Source: JADLDB01 sp040755835
Lineage (GTDB): Bacteria > Myxococcota > Myxococcia > Myxococcales > Myxococcaceae
Reading direction: 5' to 3'
Assembly (NCBI GenBank): GCA_040755835.1
Contig: JBFMAB010000070.1
Location: 5,699-69,698, forward strand
DNA length: 64,000 nucleotides
The notes below the pieces were generated by a model that did not search any database, had not been told where the DNA came from, and saw only the letters and a program-made list of their open reading frames with translations. A program made the position numbers and the translations under genes. Shown here one piece after another: positions 25,537 through 34,931 of the stretch; within the stretch, counting starts at the first letter, position 1; every line of letters starts with the position of its first letter.

Positions 25537-26766
25537 ATGTCCAACCCGGTAGACACCTACGATCCGACGCCGTCGAACGAAGAGCTCGAGGCGCACCTCC
25601 AGACGCGGAACATGGTCCTGAACCTGGGGCCCTCGCACCCGGCGACGCACGGCACCGTACGCATCCGCCTGGAGCTGGACGGCGAGACCATCGTCAAGAT
25701 GGACCCGGAGATCGGCTTCCTCCACCGCGGCTTCCAGAAGAGCTGCGAGAACGTCACGTGGATGCAGGCGCTGCCGTACACGGACCGCCTCGACTACGTC
25801 GCGTCGCTGCAGAACAACTTCGGCTTCCTCTCGGCCATCGAGCACCTGATGGGGATCGAAATCCCCGAGCGCGCCCAGTACATCCGCGTGATCGGCTCGG
25901 AGCTGCACCGCATCGCCAGCCACCTCACCACGGCGGCGGCGCTGGCGCTGGAGCTCGGGGGCTTCACCGCGTTCCTCTACGGCGTCGAGGCCCGCGAGCT
26001 GATCACCGACCGCGTCACCGAGCTGACCGGCGCGCGCCTCACCACCAACTACGGCCGCATCGGCGGGCTCAATCGCGACCTCCCTCCGGGCTGGGGCGAG
26101 AAGGTGTTGAAGAGCCTCGTGAAGATCGAGGAGCTCGCCGGCGAGGTCGACGCGCTGCTGTGCCGCAACCGCATCTTCACCGACCGCACCAAGGGCACCG
26201 GCGTCATCTCGAAGGAGGACGCGCTGGACTTCGGTTTCACCGGCCCGTGCCTGCGCGCCTGCGGCGTCCCCTACGACGTGCGCAAGGCGACGCCGTACTG
26301 GGTGTACGACAAGCTCGATTGGAACATCGCCGTCGGCCACAACGGCGACAACTTCGATCGCTACTACATGCGGATCCTCGAGATCCGCGAGTCGGCGAAG
26401 ATCATTCGCCAGGCCTTGGAGCAGATGCCCGAGGGACCGGTGCTCGTCGACGACTGGCGGATCGCCCTGCCGCCGAAGGACCAGGTGTACGGCTCCATCG
26501 AAGGCGTGATCGCCCACTTCAAGCTCGTCATGGAAGGCGTGCCGGTGCCCGCTGGCGAGGTGTACCACTCGACCGAAAGCCCCAACGGCGAGCTCGGCTG
26601 GTACCTCCGCAGCGACGGCTCGGGCCGCCCGTACAAGGTGCACGTGCGCGCCCCGGGGTTCCAGATCCTGTCGGGCATGCAGCGACTGTGCGAAGGCAGG
26701 ATGCTCGCCGACCTGATCCCCACCTTCGACACCATCAACATGATCGGCGGGGAGGTCGAGCAGTGA
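25537..26766 (+). CDS. nuoD: NADH-quinone oxidoreductase subunit D
   Basis: A 409-residue 49-kDa-type subunit that forms part of the quinone pocket. It has the LNLGPSHPATHGTVR block near residue 30, followed by GFLHRGFQK, and the RIGGLNRDLP and LADLIPTFDTIN segments. The ATHG histidine and tyrosine-containing regions used for quinone binding are present. The stop overlaps the GTG of nuoG by 4 bases, so the two are translationally coupled. Length and motifs are normal. Confidence 0.96.
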   Translation: MSNPVDTYDPTPSNEELEAHLQTRNMVLNLGPSHPATHGTVRIRLELDGETIVKMDPEIGFLHRGFQKSCENVTWMQALPYTDRLDYVASLQNNFGFLSAIEHLMGIEIPERAQYIRVIGSELHRIASHLTTAAALALELGGFTAFLYGVEARELITDRVTELTGARLTTNYGRIGGLNRDLPPGWGEKVLKSLVKIEELAGEVDALLCRNRIFTDRTKGTGVISKEDALDFGFTGPCLRACGVPYDVRKATPYWVYDKLDWNIAVGHNGDNFDRYYMRILEIRESAKIIRQALEQMPEGPVLVDDWRIALPPKDQVYGSIEGVIAHFKLVMEGVPVPAGEVYHSTESPNGELGWYLRSDGSGRPYKVHVRAPGFQILSGMQRLCEGRMLADLIPTFDTINMIGGEVEQ

Positions 26767-28499
26767 GCGACGACAAGAAGCCGGCCGAAGCGCCCAAGCC
26801 CCCTGCCCCGCCCGCGGGGCCGCCGCCGCCGAAGAACCCGGGCTTCGTCACCTTCACCATCGACGGCAAGGAAGTCGTCGCCAGGCCGGGCACGAACCTC
26901 ATCGAGGCCGCGAAGAGCGTCGGCTCCGAGATTCCCTACTACTGCTACCACCCGCGCCTCTCCATCGCGGCGAATTGCCGGATGTGCATGGTCGAGTCGT
27001 CGATGGCGCCGCCGGGGAAGCTGGTCCCGGCCTGCCAGACGGCCATCGCCGAAGGCATGGCGATCAAGACCAACACCGACAAGGTGCGGGCCCAGCAGAA
27101 GATGGTGATGGAGTTCCTGCTCCTCAACCACCCGGTCGACTGCTCGATTTGCGACCAGGCCGGAGAGTGCAAGCTGCAGGACTACTACATGCGCTACGAC
27201 TTCCGGCCCTCGCGCCTCGAAGGCGGGAAGATCCTGCGCAACAAGCGCAAGGTGCTGGGCGAGATGGTGGTGCTCGACCAGGAGCGCTGCGTGCTGTGCA
27301 CGCGCTGCGTGCGCTTCATGGAAGAGGTCGCCAGGGCGCCCCAGCTCGGCATCTTCGGCCGCGGCTCGCACGAGGTCGTCGACGTGGCGCCCGCGTATGG
27401 AAAGCTCGAATCGAACTACTCCGGCAACATCGTCGACCTCTGCCCCGTCGGCGCGCTCTTGAGCCGCGATTTCCGCTTCCGCGCCCGCGCGTGGTTCCTG
27501 TCGGCGGCGCCGAGCGTGTGCACCGGCTGCTCACGCGGCTGCTCGATCACCGCCGACTTCATGGGCCAGGACGTGTACCGCTTCCGCCCGCGCGAGAACG
27601 AGGCGATCAACAAGTCGTGGATGTGCGACCGGGGCCGCCTCTCGTACAAGTCGCTCAACACACACCGCGTGCCCCAGGCCGTGATCGGCCGCGGCGGCGA
27701 GGCGAAGGAGGCACACGCCGCCGAGGCCATCAAGTACGCGGGCATGAAGCTCCAGCCGCTCCTGGGCCAGGTGGCCTTCCTCGCCTCGCCGGTCGCGTCC
27801 AACGAGGACCTGCTGGCGGGCCTCGCCTTCGCGCGCGACGTGCTGAAGGTGTCCACCGTCTACGTGGGCGGCCGCCCCGACGGCGACTCCGACTTCTTCC
27901 TCATGCAGGCGGACAAGAACCCCAACCGCAAGGGCCTCGAGTGGATCGCGAAGGCCTATGGGCTTGCGCTGCAGCCGTTCGACGCGCTCACGAAGGCGAT
28001 GGACGCGGGCCAGGTGAAGGCGCTGTTCTCCCTGGGCCACGAGGTGCCCGAGGACGACGAGACGTGGGCTGCCCGCACCGAGAAGCTCGAGCTCTTCGTG
28101 ATGACGGCCACCAACGAGTCGAAGGCCACTGGCCCCGCGCACGTGGTGCTGCCGGCCGCGACGCACGTCGAGGACGAAGGCACCTTCACCCAGGCCGACG
28201 GCATCACCCAGCGGTTTCGCCGGGCCTTCCCGCCGCGCGGCGAGGCGCGCCCGCACTGGCGCTGGGTGGCGGACCTGGCGAAGGAGCTGGGCCTGGACCT
28301 GGCCGTCGCGTCGTCGCGCGAGGTCTGGAAGAAGCTCGCGCCCGCGGTGCCGGAGCTGGCCGGCTTCGAGTGGGACAAGAAGGCGCCGATGAATCAGACG
28401 CGGCCGGGTATTCGGACCATGGCCGCCGCGTCCGACGGGCGTCCGCCCGGTTGGCGCGAGCAGGGCGTTCCCAACCTCCGCGGTCTCACTCTCCCGTAA
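26763..28499 (+). CDS. nuoG: NADH-quinone oxidoreductase subunit G (short form)
   Basis: About 578 residues from GTG 26763, which overlaps the nuoD stop. After a Pro/Lys-rich N-terminus comes a 2Fe-2S ferredoxin domain (YYCYHPRLSIAANCRMCM). Then comes the His/Cys 4Fe-4S segment (HPVDCSICDQAGECKLQDYY) and the LDQERCVLCTRCVRF cluster. A molybdopterin-oxidoreductase-like region follows. It is clearly shorter than the 900-residue E. coli NuoG, as in other short NuoG proteins that have lost part of the C-terminal region. The N-terminal Fe-S chain looks complete. It relays electrons from NuoF-type subunits to NuoI. Confidence 0.94.
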   Translation: MSDDKKPAEAPKPPAPPAGPPPPKNPGFVTFTIDGKEVVARPGTNLIEAAKSVGSEIPYYCYHPRLSIAANCRMCMVESSMAPPGKLVPACQTAIAEGMAIKTNTDKVRAQQKMVMEFLLLNHPVDCSICDQAGECKLQDYYMRYDFRPSRLEGGKILRNKRKVLGEMVVLDQERCVLCTRCVRFMEEVARAPQLGIFGRGSHEVVDVAPAYGKLESNYSGNIVDLCPVGALLSRDFRFRARAWFLSAAPSVCTGCSRGCSITADFMGQDVYRFRPRENEAINKSWMCDRGRLSYKSLNTHRVPQAVIGRGGEAKEAHAAEAIKYAGMKLQPLLGQVAFLASPVASNEDLLAGLAFARDVLKVSTVYVGGRPDGDSDFFLMQADKNPNRKGLEWIAKAYGLALQPFDALTKAMDAGQVKALFSLGHEVPEDDETWAARTEKLELFVMTATNESKATGPAHVVLPAATHVEDEGTFTQADGITQRFRRAFPPRGEARPHWRWVADLAKELGLDLAVASSREVWKKLAPAVPELAGFEWDKKAPMNQTRPGIRTMAAASDGRPPGWREQGVPNLRGLTLP

Positions 28500-28511
28500 A
28501 GCGAGCACCTC

Positions 28512-29918
28512 ATGCGACTGGGAATGGTCTTCATCTCGCTCTCTCTGATCATCGGGGCCGTCTTCGTCCTGATGGGCGCGGCGTACCTGCTCGGCGGGTT
28601 CCTCGAGGGCCTGTTCGCCGGCGGGAGCCACCTGGCGGCGATCGCCATCGTCATGCTGGTGCTGGTCATGGTCACGGCCACGCTGCTCACCCTGGCCGAG
28701 CGGAAGTGGTCGGCGTTCATGCAGGACCGCGTCGGTCCCAACCGCGCGCGCCTGCCGATCCCCGGCCTGAAGGACCGCCCGCTGGGCGGCCTGCCGCACA
28801 TCGCCACCGACGTCTTGAAGATGCTGACCAAGGAGGCTTTCCGGCCCAGGTCGGCGAACACGTTCCTCTTCAACCTCGGGCCGATCATGGCCTTCGCGCC
28901 GGTGTTCGCGCTGTTCGCGATCGTCCCCGCGGGCCCCACCGTGCAGGTGATGGGCAAGCAGGTCACCATGGTGGGCGCGGATCCCGACTTCGGGCTGCTG
29001 TTCATCTTCGCGATCGCCTCGCTGGCCGTGTACGGCACGTCGCTGGCCGGCTGGGCGTCGAACAACAAGTTCGGCCTGCTGGGCGGCGTGCGCGCCTCCT
29101 CGCAGATGGTGAGCTACGAGGTCGCGCTGGGCCTGTCGCTGGTCGGCATGATGCTGGCGTTCGGCACGGTGAAGCTGGCCGGCACGACGGGCATGACGGA
29201 CCTGCAGGCGCCCTACCTGTGGTCGGTGAAGCTGGGCGACTTCGATCTCGGCATCCCGCGGTGGGGCTTCTTCCTGCAGCCGTTGGGCTTCCTGCTGTTC
29301 TTCGCGGCGGCCTTCGCCGAGACGAAGCGCGCCCCGTTCGACAGCCCGGAAGGCGAGTCGGAGATCGTCGGCTACTTCATCGAGTACTCCGGCATGCAGT
29401 TCGGCATGTTCATGATCTCGGAGTTCGTCGAGGTCGTGGTGCTGTCGGGCGTGCTCGCGGCGATCTTCTTCGGCGGCTACTACCTGCCGTTCGGCAACGA
29501 GTGGCTCCTGTCGCGGCCGATCTTCCAGGAGCACGGCTGGCTGCTCGGCGCCATCATGGGCACGGTGTTCTGGGTGAAGGTGCTGCTGCTCTGCTACCTG
29601 CAGCTGGCGATCCGCTGGTCGTACCCGCGCTTCCGCTACGACCAGATTCAGACCCTGGGCTGGAAGATCCTCCTGCCGCTGGGCCTCGCGAACCTGTTCA
29701 TTTCGGGCGCGCTGGTGCTGGTGGATCCGTCGCTCCAGTACCTGGCGGGCTTCGGGTTCCTGGTGGTGGGCTTCTTCACCTTCCTCACGCTCACTCCGCC
29801 GCGGCAGGTGCGGCGTGAGCGCGAAGCGGCCGAGGCCCACGGCGACCACGGGCACGGCGGCGGCCACGACGCTCACTCCGGCCACGGCCACCCGGCGCTG
29901 CCGGCCAACACGCACTGA
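28512..29918 (+). CDS. nuoH: NADH-quinone oxidoreductase subunit H with His-rich tail
   Basis: A 468-residue inner-membrane subunit at the quinone site, longer than the usual 320-340. Conserved loops are present: LAERKWSAFMQDRVGPNRA near 60-80, the GVRASSQMVSYEV region and the ETKRAPFDSPEGESEIV motif. Eight or more membrane helices are visible. The extra length is partly an N-terminal stretch and partly a tail of about 40 residues rich in His and Gly (HGDHGHGGGHDAHSGHGHP). That tail could bind divalent metal; its role is unknown. It starts 12 bases after nuoG. Confidence 0.94.
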   Translation: MRLGMVFISLSLIIGAVFVLMGAAYLLGGFLEGLFAGGSHLAAIAIVMLVLVMVTATLLTLAERKWSAFMQDRVGPNRARLPIPGLKDRPLGGLPHIATDVLKMLTKEAFRPRSANTFLFNLGPIMAFAPVFALFAIVPAGPTVQVMGKQVTMVGADPDFGLLFIFAIASLAVYGTSLAGWASNNKFGLLGGVRASSQMVSYEVALGLSLVGMMLAFGTVKLAGTTGMTDLQAPYLWSVKLGDFDLGIPRWGFFLQPLGFLLFFAAAFAETKRAPFDSPEGESEIVGYFIEYSGMQFGMFMISEFVEVVVLSGVLAAIFFGGYYLPFGNEWLLSRPIFQEHGWLLGAIMGTVFWVKVLLLCYLQLAIRWSYPRFRYDQIQTLGWKILLPLGLANLFISGALVLVDPSLQYLAGFGFLVVGFFTFLTLTPPRQVRREREAAEAHGDHGHGGGHDAHSGHGHPALPANTH

Positions 29919-29935
29919 CTCCCCGCGAGGAACGA

Positions 29936-30688
29936 ATGGCTTCCATCACCCACGCGCCCCACGGCCACGGCGAGCTCGAGCAGCGGAAGGACCTGATCGA
30001 GCCGGACATTCGCGAGCGGACCTACGTGCCCGAGCTGCTCAAGGGCCTGGCGCTCACCACGAAGCACTTCCTGCGCAACCTCTTCGGCGAGCGCGACCCC
30101 AACCCGCAGGTGGTGGACCGCACGGGCCTGTCGACGGTGAGCACCGTCTTCTACCCGGAAGAGAAGGTCGACTACCCCGAGGGCTACCGCGGCCTGCACC
30201 GCCTGGTCCCCCGCGAGGACGGCAAGCCCCGCTGCGTCGCCTGCTACATGTGCGCGACGATCTGCCCGGCGCAGTGCATCTACATCGAGGCGGGTGAGTA
30301 CGATCCGGCGGACGAGGCGGCGGAGTCCCGCGTCATCGAGAAGTACCCGCGGCAGTTCGTCATCGACGAGCTGCGCTGCATCGTGTGCGGCCTGTGCGTC
30401 GACGCGTGCCCGAAGGACGCGATCCGCATGGACACGTACATGCACACGCCCAGCGAGTACAACCGCCAGGGCTTCGTGTACGACATTCCGAAGCTGCTCA
30501 AGGGGCCGCCCGTCACGCACCCGACGGATCCCTGGTACAAGCGCGGCTCGTCCCTGCCTCCGGAGCACGTGCACAAGGAAGCGCACACGCGCATCGGCGA
30601 GGGTCGTGCGGGCCCCCCGAAGCTGGCCGCCTCGAACATCGAGATTGACACCAGCAAGCCCGTCGCGGTCACCAGGTTCCTGAAGTAG
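29936..30688 (+). CDS. nuoI: NADH-quinone oxidoreductase subunit I
   Basis: A 250-residue ferredoxin-type subunit carrying clusters N6a and N6b, which pass electrons towards NuoB. Two 4Fe-4S motifs are complete: CVACYMCATICPAQC (about 100-115) and CIVCGLCVDACPKDA (about 147-162). It is longer than E. coli NuoI (180 residues), with an N-terminal extension and a C-terminal tail. It ends the nuo operon; an AmpG-like gene starts 10 bases later and may share the transcript. NuoA, B, E, F and J-N are not encoded here, so complex I genes are split in this genome. Confidence 0.95.
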   Translation: MASITHAPHGHGELEQRKDLIEPDIRERTYVPELLKGLALTTKHFLRNLFGERDPNPQVVDRTGLSTVSTVFYPEEKVDYPEGYRGLHRLVPREDGKPRCVACYMCATICPAQCIYIEAGEYDPADEAAESRVIEKYPRQFVIDELRCIVCGLCVDACPKDAIRMDTYMHTPSEYNRQGFVYDIPKLLKGPPVTHPTDPWYKRGSSLPPEHVHKEAHTRIGEGRAGPPKLAASNIEIDTSKPVAVTRFLK

Positions 30689-30698
30689 CCGTAAGCCC

Positions 30699-32384
30699 GT
30701 GGCCGAGGCGCGCGGCGCGAAAGCGGCGGGGCTCTTCGCCGCCTTCACCAGCTGGCGGCTCGGCGCCGTCACCCTGCTCTCGCTGTCGTCGGGCCTCCCA
30801 CTGGGGCTCGTCGTCACCGCCATGCCGGCGTGGCTGCAGTGGGCCAACGTCGACCTGAAGACGAACGCGCTCCTGACGCTGACGCAGCTGCCGTACGGGC
30901 TCAAGTTCGTCTGGTCGCCGGTGTTGGACTACCTGCGCCCTCCGCTCCTCGGCTTCCGGCGCGGGTGGATCCTCGTCTGCCAGGTGGCGCTGGCCGGCGG
31001 CGCGGCGGCGCTGGGCTTCGTGGCCTCGGGTGTCGAGACGTGCGATCGCGCGCTGAAGGGTGCCGCCTGCGACGCGCTGGCGCCGCCGTCGACCGGGGTG
31101 ATGGCCGCCGTGGGCGTGCTGGCGCTGCTCATCTCGTTCGCCTCGGCTTCGCAGGACATCGTCTACGACGCGTACGCGGTGGACGTGCTGGAGAAGCACG
31201 AGCACGGCCCCGCGGTGGGCGCCCGCAGCGCGCTGTACCGGGCCGGCATGTGGCTGTCGGGCAGCATCGCGATCAGCCTGGGGCCGCTGTGGGGTTGGCA
31301 GTGGACGCTGGTGGCGCAGGCGGCGATCTACGGGGCGCTGCTGCCGGTGACGATCTTCGCGCCGGAGCCGAAGCTGGCCCACGAGCCGGCGAAGCGGATC
31401 ATCGACGCGGTCTGGCAGCCGTTCGTCGGCTTCCTCGGCCGGCCGCGCGCGCTGGAGATCACCGCCTTCGTGTTGCTCTACCGCCTCGCCGACTCCTTCG
31501 CCGGCGCGTTGGTGAGCCCGTTCCTGTTGCAGAAGGGCTTCTCGGCGTTCGACGTGGGCGTGGTGCGCGGCGCCGTGGGGGTGTTCGGCACGCTCCTGGG
31601 GAACTTCCTCGGCGGGCTCCTGGCAGCCCGGGTGGGCGTCGGCCGCGCGCTGTGGATCTGCGGGGTGCTGCAGATCCTCTCCAACGCGGGCTACGCGGTG
31701 GTGGCGGTGGTCGATCCGGCGACGGGCACGGTGGCGATCCCGGGCTTCCTCGCGTCGTGGCTGGGCGTGACGGGGCAGGCGGCGGCGCTGAGCCTCCCCT
31801 TGCAGACGGCGATCTTCGTCGAGACGGCCGCCGGCGGCATGGGCTGGGGCGCGTTCGGGGTGCTGCTCCTGCGGCTCACCGACAAGCGCTTCTCGGCGAC
31901 GCAGTACGCGCTGTTCTCGAGCCTCGTCGGGCTCGCGCGCACCTTCGTCGGGCCGCCGGCGGGCATCATGGCCGACGCGATGGGCTGGGCGCCGTTCTTC
32001 CTGGTGTCGATGGCCTTCGGCCTTCCGGGGATGGTGGTCCTCCGGCGCTTCGTGCCGTGGGGCGAGGAGCCGAAGGAGATCACCGGCGAGGCGCTCGAGC
32101 CGGTCCCGCCGGGGCCGCCGTGGCCGCGCCAGACGCTGTGGCTGGCGGGCCTGTTCGCCGGTCTGGGGCTCGCCGCCGCGTCGATGGCGCTCTCGGTGGG
32201 CATGGCGGCGCTCAAGCTGGCGCGTGCGGTCCCGCCTGACACGACTTCATCGGCCCTTCACGCGGCCTTCACGTCCCCCCCGGATCTCGTCACCGCGCTC
32301 GTCTTCGCGCTGGTGGGAGGCATCGCAGTACCGGCCTACCTCGCGGCGCGCGGGCGGCAGCCGGCGGGGGAACGGGGCCGGTAG
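30699..32384 (+). CDS. AmpG-like MFS permease
   Basis: A 561-residue membrane protein with 12 or more hydrophobic segments. It has the AmpG family pattern: LLSLSSGLPLGLVV in the first helix, LPYGLKFVWSPVLDYL, and SFASASQDIVYDAYAVDVL in the fourth to fifth helix region. AmpG imports anhydromuropeptides for cell-wall recycling; in relatives, substrates may differ (acetyl-CoA transporters share the fold). The GTG at 30699 has the conserved sequence shortly after it. The C-terminus ends AARGRQPAGERGR. It follows nuoI closely, but no link to respiration is evident. Confidence 0.85.
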   Translation: MAEARGAKAAGLFAAFTSWRLGAVTLLSLSSGLPLGLVVTAMPAWLQWANVDLKTNALLTLTQLPYGLKFVWSPVLDYLRPPLLGFRRGWILVCQVALAGGAAALGFVASGVETCDRALKGAACDALAPPSTGVMAAVGVLALLISFASASQDIVYDAYAVDVLEKHEHGPAVGARSALYRAGMWLSGSIAISLGPLWGWQWTLVAQAAIYGALLPVTIFAPEPKLAHEPAKRIIDAVWQPFVGFLGRPRALEITAFVLLYRLADSFAGALVSPFLLQKGFSAFDVGVVRGAVGVFGTLLGNFLGGLLAARVGVGRALWICGVLQILSNAGYAVVAVVDPATGTVAIPGFLASWLGVTGQAAALSLPLQTAIFVETAAGGMGWGAFGVLLLRLTDKRFSATQYALFSSLVGLARTFVGPPAGIMADAMGWAPFFLVSMAFGLPGMVVLRRFVPWGEEPKEITGEALEPVPPGPPWPRQTLWLAGLFAGLGLAAASMALSVGMAALKLARAVPPDTTSSALHAAFTSPPDLVTALVFALVGGIAVPAYLAARGRQPAGERGR

Positions 32385-32419
32385 GAAAGAAATCGGCGCG
32401 GGGCCGGGTTACAACCGTC

Positions 32420-33649
32420 ATGGTGTTGGCCTTCCGAATCGTCCTCTTCGTGGTGACGCTGGGCGTCTTCGTCGCGGCGAACGTGTACCTGTACCGGCGC
32501 CTGGTGCGGGACGTCACCGAGCGCACGTGGCTGCGGCGGCTCGCGGCGGGCGTGCTGGCAGCGAGTTTCCTGGCCGTGCCGGTGCTGCGCTTCGTGTTCC
32601 GCGACGTGGCCCGGCACCCGGAGCTCACCGCGGCGGTGCTCTTCTCGTGGGCCGTCACCATCTACACCTTGATGGCCCTGCTCGTGGTGGAGCTGGCCCG
32701 CTGGCTCGCGTCCCTCCGCGCCTTCGCGACCGGGCCGTCGCCCCAGCCCGCCACCAGCGAGGCCGCGTCGGGTCTCCCGGGCTCGCCCGAGCCGAGGCCG
32801 TCAGCCGCGGATCCCTCGCGCCGCGTCTTCCTCGCGCGCGCGACCGCGGCCGGCGCGTTGGCGGTCGGCGGCGGCGTGGCGGCGTTCGGCAGCTACCGCG
32901 CCTTCACTCCGCCGGCCGTGAGCGAGGTGCCCATTCTCCTCCCCGGCCTGCCGAAGGCGCTCGACGGCTTCACCATCGTCCAGCTGTCCGACATCCACAT
33001 CGGCCCGGTGATCCAGGAGCGCTTCCTCGACCGCCTGGTGGACGCGGCCAACAGCGCGAAGCCGGATCTGGTGGCGATCACCGGAGATCTGGTGGACGGC
33101 AAGCCCGACTCGCTCGGCGGCTTTGTCCAGCGCCTGAGCCGGTTGCGCTCGCGGCACGGCACGTACTTCGTGTCGGGCAACCACGACTACTACTCGGGCT
33201 GGGAGACCTGGGCGCAGGTGCTGCCCGGCGTGGGCTTCACGGTGCTGCGAAACCGCTTCGTCACGATCGGGGACGCGGGCGGCTCGTTCGATCTCATCGG
33301 CGTCGACGACTGGGGCTCCCGTTGGGGCGGCACCGGCGGGTACGACCTCGACGCGGCGACGGCCGGGCGCGACCCCGAGCGGGCGTCGGTGCTGCTGGCG
33401 CATCAGCCCAACGGGCTCGAGCTCGCCGCGGAGAAGCGGATCGGCCTCCAGCTGTCGGGCCACACGCACGGTGGGCAGATGTTCCCGGGCACGCTCGTCG
33501 GCGAGGTGATCTGGGGCAGCCGCAACGCGGGCCTCTCGCGCCTGAAGGACACGCAGCTGTACACCAGCCGCGGCTGCGGCTTCGTCGGTCCGCCGGTGCG
33601 CGTGGGCGCCCCGCCCGAGGTGGTGAAGCTGGTGCTGGTCGCCGGCTGA
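32420..33649 (+). CDS. Membrane-anchored metallophosphoesterase
   Basis: A 409-residue calcineurin-type phosphoesterase. The metal-binding motifs are complete: LSDIHIG (189-195), GDLVDG (222-227), GNHDYY (253-258) and GHTHGGQ (near 350). The DIH, GNHD and GHTHGG set resembles the YkuE/UshA-like group acting on lipid or nucleotide phosphates. The N-terminus has several membrane helices (residues 1-100), and a twin-arginine-like SRRVFLARATAAG lies at 133-145, just before the catalytic domain. It is unusual to see a Tat-type motif after membrane helices. It lies 35 bases after the permease. Confidence 0.88.
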   Translation: MVLAFRIVLFVVTLGVFVAANVYLYRRLVRDVTERTWLRRLAAGVLAASFLAVPVLRFVFRDVARHPELTAAVLFSWAVTIYTLMALLVVELARWLASLRAFATGPSPQPATSEAASGLPGSPEPRPSAADPSRRVFLARATAAGALAVGGGVAAFGSYRAFTPPAVSEVPILLPGLPKALDGFTIVQLSDIHIGPVIQERFLDRLVDAANSAKPDLVAITGDLVDGKPDSLGGFVQRLSRLRSRHGTYFVSGNHDYYSGWETWAQVLPGVGFTVLRNRFVTIGDAGGSFDLIGVDDWGSRWGGTGGYDLDAATAGRDPERASVLLAHQPNGLELAAEKRIGLQLSGHTHGGQMFPGTLVGEVIWGSRNAGLSRLKDTQLYTSRGCGFVGPPVRVGAPPEVVKLVLVAG

Positions 33650-33794
33650 ACGTCAGTACGCCTTCCGCAGCATCGCGGTGCGCAGCGTGTTGAGCGCGCT
33701 GCGTGGTGCGGCTGCGGCGGACGACGCCGGGAAGGGTGATGTGCCGCGTCCGAGCACGTCCCGGGACCGGCAGCGACGTTGGCGCGCTCCGACT

Positions 33795-34931
33795 TCAGGG
33801 GCACTTCAGGCCGGCCTGGCCGCCAGCCAGGGCGCGGGTGCACGCCGCCTTCATCGTCACCTCGTCCTTGAGCTCACGCGCCAGCCGGGCCGTCTTCACC
33901 TGGAGGTCGAAGTTGCCCTTCTGCTCGGGCTCCTCGCTGACGGCGCGCAGGAGCGTCAGCGCGTCCTTCTTGCGGCCGAGGGAGGCGAGGAGGTCGGCGA
34001 GGTCCGTCGTCTCGCGGAGCTCTTCGCCGGAGGCCTTCGCGAGCGCCTGATCGAGCTCCAGCTTGAGGCACGCCTCGTCCTTCTTCTTCTGGCAGAGGCG
34101 GGCGAGCGCGACGTGGACGACGCTGCGATCCTGCACCGCGAGGGACTTCTTGAAGGCGGCCTCGGCCTCCGGCAACTGCTCCAGCTTCATCCGCACTTCG
34201 CCGGCGAGCTCCCAGAGCGTCGGGTCCTTCGGATCCAGCTTCGCGGCGGTCTCGTAGGCGACGATCGCCTCGGCCAGCTTGCCGGCGGTGACGCGCTGGT
34301 CGCCCAGCTCGCTCCACAACGCGGCGCTCTCGATGCCCTTCTTCACGGCCTCCTCGAGCACCGGCAGCACGCGGTCGCCCTTCCCGGCCTTCGTCAGCTC
34401 GCCGGTCGCCTTCAGCACCAGGTCCGGGCGATCGGTGCCCTGGGCCGCCTCCGCCGCGAGGAGGTAGCGCCTCACCGCGCCGTCGAGGTTCCCGGCCTTG
34501 AGCTCGAGGTCGCCGAAGGCCTCCTGCGCGTTGAAGTCCTTCGGGTTGAGCGCGATGGCCTTCTCGAGCGCGGGCCGCGCCTTCTCCGGTTGGTTCTTCA
34601 GGACGTAGAGGTAGCCGAGGCGGCTCCAGTTGGTGCCGCGCTTCGGATCGCTCGTCGTCGCCTCTTCGAAGCTGCGGATCGCCTCGGGGAGGTTCATCTC
34701 GGCGAGGTACACCTCGCCCTCCGCGGCGGGCAGCCGGGGATCGGTCGGGTTCAGCGCGCGCACCTCGGCGAAGGCCTTGTGCGCCTCGGCGAAGTCCCCC
34801 TTGAGGAACGCGGAGGTGCCGGCGAGGTAGTGGCCGTCGGCGCGCACTTTCGGATCGACCTCGTCTTCGGGCTTCTTGCAGGCGGCCAGCGCGAGGCAGA
34901 CGCCGGCGACGACGCCAGGCCACCGGCTCAT
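33795..34931 (-). CDS. TPR-repeat lipoprotein
   Basis: A 378-residue protein from ATG 34931. The N-terminus MSRWPGVVAGVCLALAACKK is a lipoprotein signal (lipobox LAAC), so it should be anchored on the outer face of the inner membrane or in the outer membrane. The rest is a run of TPR-type helical pairs with A-x-x-x-Y/F spacing, such as AIRSFEEATTSDPKRGTNW and LPEAEAAFKKS. It overlaps the previous gene's stop by 4 bases (ATGA), so the two are translationally coupled. It is the last gene of the long minus-strand operon; a 145-base gap with no gene separates it from the convergent phosphoesterase. Confidence 0.9.
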   Translation of the reverse strand: MSRWPGVVAGVCLALAACKKPEDEVDPKVRADGHYLAGTSAFLKGDFAEAHKAFAEVRALNPTDPRLPAAEGEVYLAEMNLPEAIRSFEEATTSDPKRGTNWSRLGYLYVLKNQPEKARPALEKAIALNPKDFNAQEAFGDLELKAGNLDGAVRRYLLAAEAAQGTDRPDLVLKATGELTKAGKGDRVLPVLEEAVKKGIESAALWSELGDQRVTAGKLAEAIVAYETAAKLDPKDPTLWELAGEVRMKLEQLPEAEAAFKKSLAVQDRSVVHVALARLCQKKKDEACLKLELDQALAKASGEELRETTDLADLLASLGRKKDALTLLRAVSEEPEQKGNFDLQVKTARLARELKDEVTMKAACTRALAGGQAGLKCP

